Origin: Rhizobium sp. Q54 | GTDB lineage: Bacteria; Pseudomonadota; Alphaproteobacteria; Rhizobiales; Beijerinckiaceae | NCBI GenBank assembly: GCA_945903655.1 | Contig: CAMDOY010000028.1 | Coordinates: 1 to 19,118, forward strand | Reading direction: 5' to 3' | DNA: 19,118 bases | In this document: piece after piece, positions 5,988 through 14,142 of the stretch | How positions within the stretch are numbered: the first letter of the stretch is position 1 | Layout of the letters: each line of letters begins with the position of its first letter | Made by a program: the position numbers and the translations under genes | The notes under the pieces: model-generated | The model's input: the letters and a program-made list of their open reading frames with translations, nothing else | Database searches by the model: none | Told to the model about the DNA's origin: nothing

Positions 5988-8027
5988 ATGCCGTTTCCTT
6001 CGACCAATCCCAGCCTTGAACGCGCCCTCGAAACGCGCGGTTACGCCGAACCCACCCCCGTCCAGGCCGCCGTGCTGCAGCCGGACGCCGCCGAACGCGA
6101 TCTGCTCGTCTCCGCCCAGACGGGCTCGGGCAAGACCGTGGCCTATGGCCTCGCCCTCGCCTCCACCCTCCTCATGGGCGAGGAGCGCGTCGGCGCCCCC
6201 GGCGCCCCCATGGCGCTTGTGGTCGCCCCCACCCGCGAACTCGCCATGCAGGTGCAGCGCGAGTTGATCTGGCTCTATGGCCCCACGGGCGCCCGCGTCA
6301 CCGCCTGCATCGGCGGCATGGATGTGCGCCGCGAGGCGCGCGCGCTGGAAGATGGCTGCCATATCGTGGTGGGCACCCCCGGGCGCCTGCGCGACCATCT
6401 GGAGCGTGGCCGTCTCGATGTGAGCACCCTGCGCGCCGTGGTTCTGGACGAGGCCGACGAGATGCTTGATCTGGGCTTTCGCGAGGACATGGAATTCATC
6501 CTCGACGCCACGCCCGCCGAGCGCCGCACCCTGCTCTTCTCCGCCACCATCCCCCGGGAAATCGCGACCCTGGCGCGCCGCTACCAGCGCAACGCCTTCC
6601 GCATCGACACGGTGGACCAGACCCAGTCCCATGGGGACATCGAATATCGCGCCCTGCTCATCGCCCCCAACGAGATCGAGCATGCGGTGGTCAATGTGCT
6701 GCGCTATTTCGATCCGCCGGGCGCGCTGATCTTCTGCCAGACCCGCGAGGCCGTGCGCCATCTGCACGCCAGCCTGGTGGAGCGCGGCTTCGCCGCCGTG
6801 GCGCTCTCGGGCGAATTCTCCCAGAACGAGCGCACCCATGCGCTGCAGAGCTTGCGTGATGGCCGCGCCCGGGTTTGCGTGGCGACCGACGTGGCGGCGC
6901 GGGGCATCGATCTGCCGGGCCTCGAACTCGTGATCCATGCCGAATTGCCCAACGACCGCGACACGCTGCTGCATCGCAGCGGCCGCACGGGCCGCGCCGG
7001 GCGCAAGGGCATCTGCATTCTGCTGGCGCCCTATACCCGTCGCCGCAAGGCAGAGGGGCTGATCGCCCAGGCGCGCATCGACGTGCTCTGGGCTGGCCCC
7101 CCCACGGCGGAGGAGATCCGCCGCGCCGACCAGCAGCGCATGCAGAATGATCCGATCTTCGGCGAGGTGAACACCGAGGAAGATACCGAACTCGCCAGGA
7201 TGCTCATGGCCGAGCGCACCCCCGAGGACATCGCGGGCGCGCTGGTGCGCATGTATCGCGCCCGGCTTCCTTCCCCCGAAGACGTCTTCGCGGCGGGCGC
7301 CCAGACCGGCAAGCCCCCGCGCGACCGCGCCCAGCGGCCCGAGCGTCCGGACAAGCGCGAACGGGAGAAGAGCAAGACCTTCGGCCCCACCCCCGAGGGC
7401 GAAGAGGCGACCACGGACAAGTCCTTCCAGCGCCGCTCCACCGAGCCCATGGTCTGGTTCCGCATGAATGTGGGCCGCAGCAACAATGCGGACCCCAAGT
7501 GGATCGTGCCCGTGATCTGCCGCCTTGGCCACATCACCAAGAACGAGATCGGGATCATCAAGATCTTCGACAAGGAGACCAAGTTCGAGATCCTTGAGGA
7601 AGCGGCGGGCAAATTCGCCAGCAGCGTGCGCAAGAACTCGGGCGAGGAAAACGTCAACATCCAGCCCGCCGCCGGCACGCTTCAGGAGCTGCGCAAGTTC
7701 ACGCCCAAGCCCTATGGGTCGAACAAGGACAGCGCGGGCTACAAGGGCGGCGCCGACGGCAAGCCCCGCAACTTCGACAAGCCCGGCGATCAGGGCGAGC
7801 GCAAGGGCCTGTTCAAGAAGGATTTCTCTGGTCCGAAGAAGGAATTTACGGGTCCGAAGAAGGAGTTTTCCGGACCCAAGAAAGAGTTCTCAGGGCCGAA
7901 AAAGGACTTCGCAGGCCCCAAGAAGGACTTCTCCGGCGAGCGCCCGGCCTATGCTGGCAAGCCAGCGGGCGAGCGCAAGGAAGGGCCGAAGAAGTTCGGC
8001 AAGAAACACCGCCCCAAGGCCGATTGA
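5988..8027 (+). CDS. DEAD-box ATP-dependent RNA helicase with DbpA RNA-binding domain
   Basis: A 679-residue cytoplasmic RNA helicase of the DeaD/CsdA-DbpA group, which unwinds rRNA or mRNA structure. The core is complete: Q motif GYAEPTPVQ (18-26), motif I AQTGSGKT (43-50), PTRELA, motif II DEADEMLDLGF, SAT, motif V with ATDVAARGID, and motif VI HRSGRTGRAG. A DbpA-type RNA-binding domain follows at about 488-560 (from WFRMNVGRS through KIFDKETKFEI). The tail from about 575 is basic and low-complexity, with six tandem KK[DE]F[STA]GP-type heptads (610-651). The aromatic residue normally upstream of the Q motif is displaced, because the N-terminus is a few residues shorter than usual. No clear ribosome site precedes the ATG at 5988, but no earlier in-frame start is available. 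It converges on mntH with 17 bases between stops. Confidence 0.93.
   Translation: MPFPSTNPSLERALETRGYAEPTPVQAAVLQPDAAERDLLVSAQTGSGKTVAYGLALASTLLMGEERVGAPGAPMALVVAPTRELAMQVQRELIWLYGPTGARVTACIGGMDVRREARALEDGCHIVVGTPGRLRDHLERGRLDVSTLRAVVLDEADEMLDLGFREDMEFILDATPAERRTLLFSATIPREIATLARRYQRNAFRIDTVDQTQSHGDIEYRALLIAPNEIEHAVVNVLRYFDPPGALIFCQTREAVRHLHASLVERGFAAVALSGEFSQNERTHALQSLRDGRARVCVATDVAARGIDLPGLELVIHAELPNDRDTLLHRSGRTGRAGRKGICILLAPYTRRRKAEGLIAQARIDVLWAGPPTAEEIRRADQQRMQNDPIFGEVNTEEDTELARMLMAERTPEDIAGALVRMYRARLPSPEDVFAAGAQTGKPPRDRAQRPERPDKREREKSKTFGPTPEGEEATTDKSFQRRSTEPMVWFRMNVGRSNNADPKWIVPVICRLGHITKNEIGIIKIFDKETKFEILEEAAGKFASSVRKNSGEENVNIQPAAGTLQELRKFTPKPYGSNKDSAGYKGGADGKPRNFDKPGDQGERKGLFKKDFSGPKKEFTGPKKEFSGPKKEFSGPKKDFAGPKKDFSGERPAYAGKPAGERKEGPKKFGKKHRPKAD
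7815..7940 (+). repeat. Six tandem 21-bp (heptapeptide) coding repeats
   Basis: Six consecutive 21-base units encode KK[DE]F[STA]GP, the last ending in GE (helicase residues 610-651). The peptide is nearly invariant while synonymous positions differ from unit to unit (for example GGT/GGA/GGG/GGC for the glycine). The basic, aromatic-containing heptads probably form a disordered RNA-binding tail. Confidence 0.85.
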
Positions 8028-8044
8028 GCGCAGGTTCCCGGCGG

Positions 8045-9358
<1,314 letters not shown>

Positions 9359-9411
9359 CCTGCCTCGCGTTCCGTTCTCGACAGCCTTTGCCGGAAGCCT
9401 GCGCCCGAATG

Positions 9412-9454
9412 TGTAGCCTTGGTTACATATTTGAGCCGATGGGGGCTTTGTCAA
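9412..9454 (-). promoter_or_regulatory. mntH promoter with overlapping operator-like dyad
   Basis: Read on the minus strand, TTGACA (plus 9449-9454) is a consensus -35. A 17-base spacer leads to AATATG (plus 9426-9431), and TATGTA can serve as an alternative -10. Overlapping the -10 and the expected start point is the 16-bp imperfect dyad TGTAGCCTTGGTTACA (9412-9427), with arms TGTAnCC/GGnTACA. A repressor bound there would block transcription. The position and gene suggest a manganese regulator of the MntR or Mur type; which one is inference. Confidence 0.55.
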
Positions 9455-9462
9455 TGCCCCCA
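9440..9462. repeat. 7-bp inverted repeat around the mntH -35 box
   Basis: TGGGGGC (9440-9446) and GCCCCCA (9456-9462) are perfect reverse complements, with the -35 hexamer of the mntH promoter in the nine-base centre. It may be a second regulatory dyad or a chance feature of GC-rich DNA. Confidence 0.35.
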
Positions 9463-9555
9463 CCTCCGGGAACCAAGCGCGGCCTGAAGGGTTGTGATCG
9501 GCGCGGGGCGGGCTTTTGCCCGTCGCTCACTTTCACCGCTGGACCGGGGGGTCGC

Positions 9556-10962
9556 ATGTCATTAGTCTCGCAGGATTGGTTTCCGAGATTGGGTCAGTCC
9601 ATGAACACGGCCTTCTTCTCCGACCTTCTCGCGAGCATCTCCGAGCGGGGGCGCACCCTGCTCGGCCGCAAGGAGATCGACGTCGATCCCACCCGCCGCG
9701 CGGCTGGCGTTATCGACCTCTGCGAGGCCGTTCTCTCAGGCCGGGGCGAGGCCTCGGGCGCGGCTTTGGCCAGCGAGGCGCTGGATGGCTACGCCCGGCT
9801 GGATCCGCCCTCCCGGCTCACCTTCTTCGAGGCCCTGGCCGAGCGTTTCGGCCCTGATCCCGAGCGTCTGGCGCAGGCGGTCGAGGACTGGCGCGCAGAC
9901 CCCTGCGGGCGCACCGGCACGGAGCTGCACTTCGCCGCCGAGCCGCGTCGGCAGGAGCTGTTTCGCCGCTTCAACCGGGCGCCCGGCGGCACGGCGAGTC
10001 TCGTGCGCATGCGTCAGGACCTGCTCGATTTCAAAGCGGGCCGCGAGGATCTCATCACCGTCGACCGCGATTTCGGCCATCTGCTGGCCTCCTGGTTCAA
10101 CCGGGGCTTTCTGGTGCTGCGCCGCATCGACTGGTCGACCTCGGCCAGCGTGCTGGAGAAGATCATCCGCTACGAGGCCGTCCACGCCATCCGCGATTGG
10201 GACGATCTGCGCAGTCGCATCGATCCGGTGGACCGACGCTGCTACGCCTTCTTCCATCCCGCACTCATCGACGACCCCCTGATCTTCGTGGAAGTCGCGC
10301 TGACCGAGCAGATCCCCGGCGCCATCGCGCCGTTGCTGTCCACCTCCCGGCCGGTCGCGGATCTTTCCAAGGCGCGCACGGCGGTCTTCTATTCCATCTC
10401 CAACTGCCAGCGCGGGCTCGATGGCATTTCCTTCGGCAATTTCCTGATCAAGCAGGTGGTGGAGGAGCTGCGCCGCGAGCTGCCGCAGCTGGAGAATTTC
10501 GTCACCCTCTCCCCGGTGCCCGGCTTCATGAAATGGCTCTCCAGCGAGGCGCAGGCCCTGCCCGAGGAGGATCGCGACATCGCCAACGCCCTCGCCAATC
10601 CCGCCTGGGCGGGCGAGCCCACACGGCCCGAGGCCCTGCGCAAGGGGGTCGAGAACCTCGCCGCCGAATATTTCCTGAACGCCAAGGCCGCGAATGGGCG
10701 CCCGCGCGATCCCGTCGCCCGGTTTCATCTGGGCAATGGGGCGCGGCTTGAACGCATCAATTATCTCGGCGATCTCTCCCCCAAGGCCCTGCGCGACGGG
10801 GCGGGGCTGATGGTGAATTACCTCTATGTCCTCGACGAGATCGAGGCCAATCACGAGGCCTACGCCAACAAGAAGGAGGTGGCGGCCTCCACCGCCGTGC
10901 GCCGCATGTTGCGGGGCAACGGGCGTTCGCGCTTGCAAGTTTCGTCGGGCTCGTCCAACTAG
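9556..10962 (+). CDS. matA: Malonyl-CoA decarboxylase
   Basis: A 468-residue malonyl-CoA decarboxylase (MLYCD/MatA family), releasing CO2 from malonyl-CoA to give acetyl-CoA in the cytoplasm. Family hallmarks are clear: FNRGFLVLRRIDW (181-193), the block beginning FYSISNCQRGL (278-288) with the conserved serine, PVPGF (320-324), and FHLGNGARLERINYLGD (390-406), which carries the conserved catalytic histidine H391. The ATG at 9556 follows a G-rich GGGGGG site; an alternative ATG at 9601 lacks any ribosome site. The synthetase gene starts 27 bases downstream, so the pair is an operon converting malonate to acetyl-CoA. The MatR regulator and MatC carrier known beside matAB in Rhizobium are not present here. 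Confidence 0.93.
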   Translation: MSLVSQDWFPRLGQSMNTAFFSDLLASISERGRTLLGRKEIDVDPTRRAAGVIDLCEAVLSGRGEASGAALASEALDGYARLDPPSRLTFFEALAERFGPDPERLAQAVEDWRADPCGRTGTELHFAAEPRRQELFRRFNRAPGGTASLVRMRQDLLDFKAGREDLITVDRDFGHLLASWFNRGFLVLRRIDWSTSASVLEKIIRYEAVHAIRDWDDLRSRIDPVDRRCYAFFHPALIDDPLIFVEVALTEQIPGAIAPLLSTSRPVADLSKARTAVFYSISNCQRGLDGISFGNFLIKQVVEELRRELPQLENFVTLSPVPGFMKWLSSEAQALPEEDRDIANALANPAWAGEPTRPEALRKGVENLAAEYFLNAKAANGRPRDPVARFHLGNGARLERINYLGDLSPKALRDGAGLMVNYLYVLDEIEANHEAYANKKEVAASTAVRRMLRGNGRSRLQVSSGSSN

Positions 10963-10989
10963 GCTCATCCGAGCACTGGACGGTCCGAC

Positions 10990-12507
10990 ATGCCCGCTTA
11001 CCTCTACGACATCATCCGCGCCCGCATGCCCGATGGGGCCAAGACCTTCATCGAGAACCATGATGGCCGCCTCATCACCTATGCGGGCCTCGATGCGGGC
11101 TCCGCCCAGCTCGCCAATGTGCTGGTAGGGCTTGGCGTGGAGCCCGGCGACCGGGTGGCGGTGCAGGTGGAGAAATCCCCCGAAGCGATCCTGCTGTATC
11201 TGGCCTGTGTGCGCGCGGGCGCGGTCTTCCTGCCCCTCAATACCGCCTATACGCCCAATGAGATCGCTTACTTTCTGGGCGACGCCGAGCCGCGCGTCTT
11301 CATCTGCGACCCCGCCTTCAAGGACAAGCTGGCCAGCGTCGCGGCGGACGCCAAGGTCGCCCATGTGGAGACCCTGGGCGTGAAGCAGGACGGCACGCTC
11401 GCCGCCCTAATGGCCGCCGCCTCGCCGGTCTTTCACGACGTGGAGCGCGGGCCCGATGATCTCGCCGCGATCCTCTACACATCAGGCACCACGGGCCGCT
11501 CCAAGGGCGCCATGCTGAGCCATGACAATCTGGCCTCGAACGCGCTCACGCTGGTGGACTTCTGGCGCTTCAGCGCGTCCGACGTGCTCATCCACGCACT
11601 GCCGATCTACCATACCCACGGGCTCTTCGTGGCCACCAACACCCTCTTGCTGGCGGGCGGAACCATGTTGTTCCTGCCCAAGCTCGATCCCGACGCCATC
11701 ATGCGCCTGATGCCGCGCGCCACCTCCATGATGGGCGTGCCGACCTTCTATACCCGCCTGTTGCAGCGCCCGGACCTGACGCCGGAAGCCACCAAGCACA
11801 TGCGCCTGTTCATCTCGGGCTCGGCGCCCCTGCTGGCCGAAACCCACAGGGAATGGCGGGCAAGCACCGGTCACGCGATTCTCGAACGCTACGGCATGAC
11901 CGAAACCAACATGAACACCTCGAACCCCTATGAGGGCGACCGGGTCGCTGGCACTGTGGGCATGCCCCTGCCCGGCGTCTCCGCCCGCATCTGCGATCCC
12001 GATACGGGCGCGGCGATGCCCCAGGGCGAGATCGGCATGATCGAGGTCAAGGGTCCCAATGTGTTCAAGGGGTATTGGCGCATGCCGGAGAAGACGGCGG
12101 CGGAGTTCCGCCCCGACGGCTTCTTCATCACCGGCGATCTCGGCAAGATCGACGAGCGCGGCTATGTGCATATCGTGGGTCGCGGCAAGGATCTCGTCAT
12201 CACCGGCGGCTTCAATGTCTACCCCAAGGAAGTCGAGGACGAGATCGACGCCATGCCCGGCGTGATCGAAAGCGCCGTGATCGGCCTCGCCCATGCCGAT
12301 TTCGGCGAGGGCGTGACGGCGGTGGTGGTGCGCGACAAGGCCGCCACCATCGACGAAAAGGCTGTGCTCGCCGCGCTGGAAGATCGGCTGGCGAAGTTCA
12401 AGCAGCCCAAGCGCGTGCTCTTCGTGGACGACCTGCCCCGCAACACCATGGGTAAGGTGCAGAAGAACGTGCTGCGGGACACGTATAAGGATTTGTACGC
12501 GAAGTAG
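10990..12507 (+). CDS. matB: Malonyl-CoA synthetase
   Basis: A 505-residue acyl-adenylate-forming ligase of the MatB type, which activates malonate with ATP and CoA. The AMP-binding P-loop is YTSGTTGRSKG (163-173), followed by the A5 motif YGMTET (301-306) and TGDLGKID (381-388). The C-terminal catalytic lysine is K489 within PRNTMGK (483-489). The IPTFYTRLL-like block here reads VPTFYTRLLQR, and the segment ISGSAPLLAETHRE (275-288) contains the region whose arginine holds the malonate carboxylate in known MatB structures. The PX4GK sequence around K489 matches the context acetylated in Rhodopseudomonas MatB, so control by reversible lysine acetylation is plausible. The gene follows the decarboxylase by 27 bases. 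The ribosome site is weak (GGACGG). Confidence 0.93.
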   Translation: MPAYLYDIIRARMPDGAKTFIENHDGRLITYAGLDAGSAQLANVLVGLGVEPGDRVAVQVEKSPEAILLYLACVRAGAVFLPLNTAYTPNEIAYFLGDAEPRVFICDPAFKDKLASVAADAKVAHVETLGVKQDGTLAALMAAASPVFHDVERGPDDLAAILYTSGTTGRSKGAMLSHDNLASNALTLVDFWRFSASDVLIHALPIYHTHGLFVATNTLLLAGGTMLFLPKLDPDAIMRLMPRATSMMGVPTFYTRLLQRPDLTPEATKHMRLFISGSAPLLAETHREWRASTGHAILERYGMTETNMNTSNPYEGDRVAGTVGMPLPGVSARICDPDTGAAMPQGEIGMIEVKGPNVFKGYWRMPEKTAAEFRPDGFFITGDLGKIDERGYVHIVGRGKDLVITGGFNVYPKEVEDEIDAMPGVIESAVIGLAHADFGEGVTAVVVRDKAATIDEKAVLAALEDRLAKFKQPKRVLFVDDLPRNTMGKVQKNVLRDTYKDLYAK

Positions 12508-12547
12508 GGGTCTGGACCGGGCGCCGCGACCTGTCTAGATTCCCATC

Positions 12548-13696
12548 ATGACGGCGCAGGCGACCCAACCCACCTTCTATGAATTCTTCGCAGGCGGCGG
12601 CATGGCCCGCGCGGGGCTGGGAGAGGGCTGGCGCTGTCTCTTCGCCAATGATTTCGACGCCAGCAAAGCCGCCAGCTATCGCGCCAACTGGGGCGAGGGC
12701 GCCATGCATGTGGGCGACATCCATGGGCTCGATGTGGCGGCGCTGCCGGGCGCCCCCGATCTCGCCTGGGCCTCCTTTCCCTGTCAGGACCTGTCGCTGG
12801 CGGGCCATGGCGCCGGCCTGAAGGGCGCGCGCTCCGGCGCCTTCTGGGGCTTCCAGCGCATCATCGATGGACTGCGGACCGAGGGCCGGGCGCCCAGGGT
12901 GCTCGTCATCGAAAACGTGATTGGCGCCCTGACCTCCAATGGTGGCGCCGACTTCGCCGATCTCACCCGCACGCTGGCGGCGCTGGGCTATGTGGTGGGC
13001 GCGCTGACCATCGACGCCGCGCATTTTCTGCCGCAATCGCGCCCGCGCCTGTTCATTCTCTGCGCCCGCGAGGAGTTGGCGGGCGCCGTCGTTGGCGAGC
13101 CCTCGGCGCCCTGGCATTCGCCCGCGCTCATTCGCGCCGTCGCCGCCCTGCCGCGCGAGGCGCAAAAGAGCTGGCGTTGGTGGAGCCTGCCCGCCCCCAC
13201 GGTCCACAACATGCGCCTCGCCGATCTCATCGAGGAGGACCCGCGCGATACGCCCTGGCACAGACCGGAAGAAACCGCGCGTCTCGTCAGCCTCATGTCG
13301 CCAGCCAATCTGCGCAAGCTGGAGACGGCGAAGGCCGCTGGCATGCGCATGGTGGGGACGATCTATCGCCGAACCCGGCTTGATGAAAATGGCGCCAAGG
13401 TGCAGCGCGCCGAGGTGCGTTTTGATGGGATCGCGGGCTGTCTGCGCACGCCCGGCGGCGGGTCGAGCCGCCAGTTCATCATGGTGGTCGATGGGGCGCT
13501 TGTGCGCACGCGGCTTCTGTCAGGGCGCGAGGCCGCCCGCCTCATGGGCCTGCCCGACGATTACATCCTGCCCGCCCGCTACAACGACGCCTATCATCTG
13601 CTGGGGGACGGGCTGGCGGTCTCCGCCGTGCGCTTTTTGCGGATGCATCTGCTGGATGCGCTGGTCAGGGGCGCCCCCGTTCAGGCGGCGGCGTGA
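12548..13696 (+). CDS. DNA (cytosine-5-)-methyltransferase
   Basis: A 382-residue C5-cytosine DNA methyltransferase. Motifs appear in canonical order: I, FFAGGGMARAGLG (13-25); IV, FPCQDLS (77-83), with catalytic Cys79; VI, ENV (122-124); VIII, QSRPR (163-167); IX, RLLSGREAARLMGLPDDY (322-339); and X, GDGLAVSAVRFL (353-364). The target-recognition region lies between about 170 and 310, and its sequence does not tell me the recognised site. The stop codon overlaps the GTG start of vsr (GTGA), so the two are translationally coupled. No restriction endonuclease gene is next to it; matB lies 40 bases upstream. It may methylate for epigenetic control or phage defence. No Shine-Dalgarno site is visible before the ATG. 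Confidence 0.93.
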   Translation: MTAQATQPTFYEFFAGGGMARAGLGEGWRCLFANDFDASKAASYRANWGEGAMHVGDIHGLDVAALPGAPDLAWASFPCQDLSLAGHGAGLKGARSGAFWGFQRIIDGLRTEGRAPRVLVIENVIGALTSNGGADFADLTRTLAALGYVVGALTIDAAHFLPQSRPRLFILCAREELAGAVVGEPSAPWHSPALIRAVAALPREAQKSWRWWSLPAPTVHNMRLADLIEEDPRDTPWHRPEETARLVSLMSPANLRKLETAKAAGMRMVGTIYRRTRLDENGAKVQRAEVRFDGIAGCLRTPGGGSSRQFIMVVDGALVRTRLLSGREAARLMGLPDDYILPARYNDAYHLLGDGLAVSAVRFLRMHLLDALVRGAPVQAAA

Positions 13697-14082
13697 CCAC
13701 CCGCTCCGAAATCATGCGCGCGGTGCGCAGCAAGAACACCAAGCCCGAACTCTTCCTGCGCAAACGCCTCCACGCCATCGCGCCGGGCTATCGGCTCAAC
13801 CGGCGGGATATTCCGGGCTCGCCTGACATCGCCTATGTCGGGTGCCGGATCGCGATCTTCATGCATGGCTGTTTCTGGCATGGGCATGAATGCAAGCGCG
13901 GCGCGAGAGTCCCAAAGGAACATCGCCCCTACTGGGTCGCCAAGATCGCCCGCAACCGGGCGCGGGACGCTGATACACTCGCGCAACTGGCCCATGCAGG
14001 CTGGCGCGTGCTGGTCGTCTGGGAATGCGAGTTGAAGGACGAGGCGGCGCTGGATGCGCGGCTGCGGGCGGTGCTGGCGTGA
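13693..14082 (+). CDS. vsr: Very short patch repair (Vsr) mismatch endonuclease
   Basis: A 129-residue Vsr endonuclease, which nicks next to T:G mismatches left when 5-methylcytosine deaminates, starting repair. The opening RSEIMRAVRSKNTKPE (4-19) and the core are typical. PDI carries the catalytic metal-binding aspartate (Asp45), FMHGCFWHGHEC (56-67) supplies the His/Trp/zinc-ligand cluster, and VVWECEL (108-114) supplies the last cysteine. The start is a GTG that overlaps the methyltransferase stop codon by the GTGA arrangement, which is strong evidence of paired function. Its target should be the same sequence that the methyltransferase modifies. Confidence 0.95.
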   Translation: MTTRSEIMRAVRSKNTKPELFLRKRLHAIAPGYRLNRRDIPGSPDIAYVGCRIAIFMHGCFWHGHECKRGARVPKEHRPYWVAKIARNRARDADTLAQLAHAGWRVLVVWECELKDEAALDARLRAVLA

Positions 14083-14085
14083 GGT

Positions 14086-14133
14086 GGAGGGGCGACGTCC
14101 CGTCGCCCTGGCGGACGGGGACGTCCGCCCTCC
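14086..14133. terminator. Double-hairpin element between convergent vsr and lepA
   Basis: Two adjacent perfect 8-bp hairpins fill the 60-base gap: GGGCGACG/CGTCGCCC (14090-14108, 3-base loop) and GGCGGACG/CGTCCGCC (14110-14129, 4-base loop). Alternatively 14086-14101 and 14118-14133 pair as one long stem interrupted by two mismatches. It may end transcription from both sides, although no T-run is present. It also looks like a REP-type palindromic repeat. Confidence 0.5.
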
Positions 14134-14142
14134 GAAGACCCC

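Noticed and set aside
5473..6267. 264-codon plus-strand frame in the spacer upstream of the helicase
   Set aside because: Pro/Arg/Ser-rich, overlaps the helicase start in another frame, and no recognisable domain.
5829..7532. 567-codon open frame on the minus strand through the helicase
   Set aside because: Antisense shadow of the DEAD-box core, with Ala/Gly/His-rich sequence and no family resemblance.
9509..9522. CGGGC-TTTT-GCCCG hairpin before matA
   Set aside because: Only five base pairs; too short to call a regulatory element without conservation data.
9736..11364. 542-codon minus-strand frame across matA and the start of matB
   Set aside because: It spans two well-supported genes on the other strand and has shadow-like composition.
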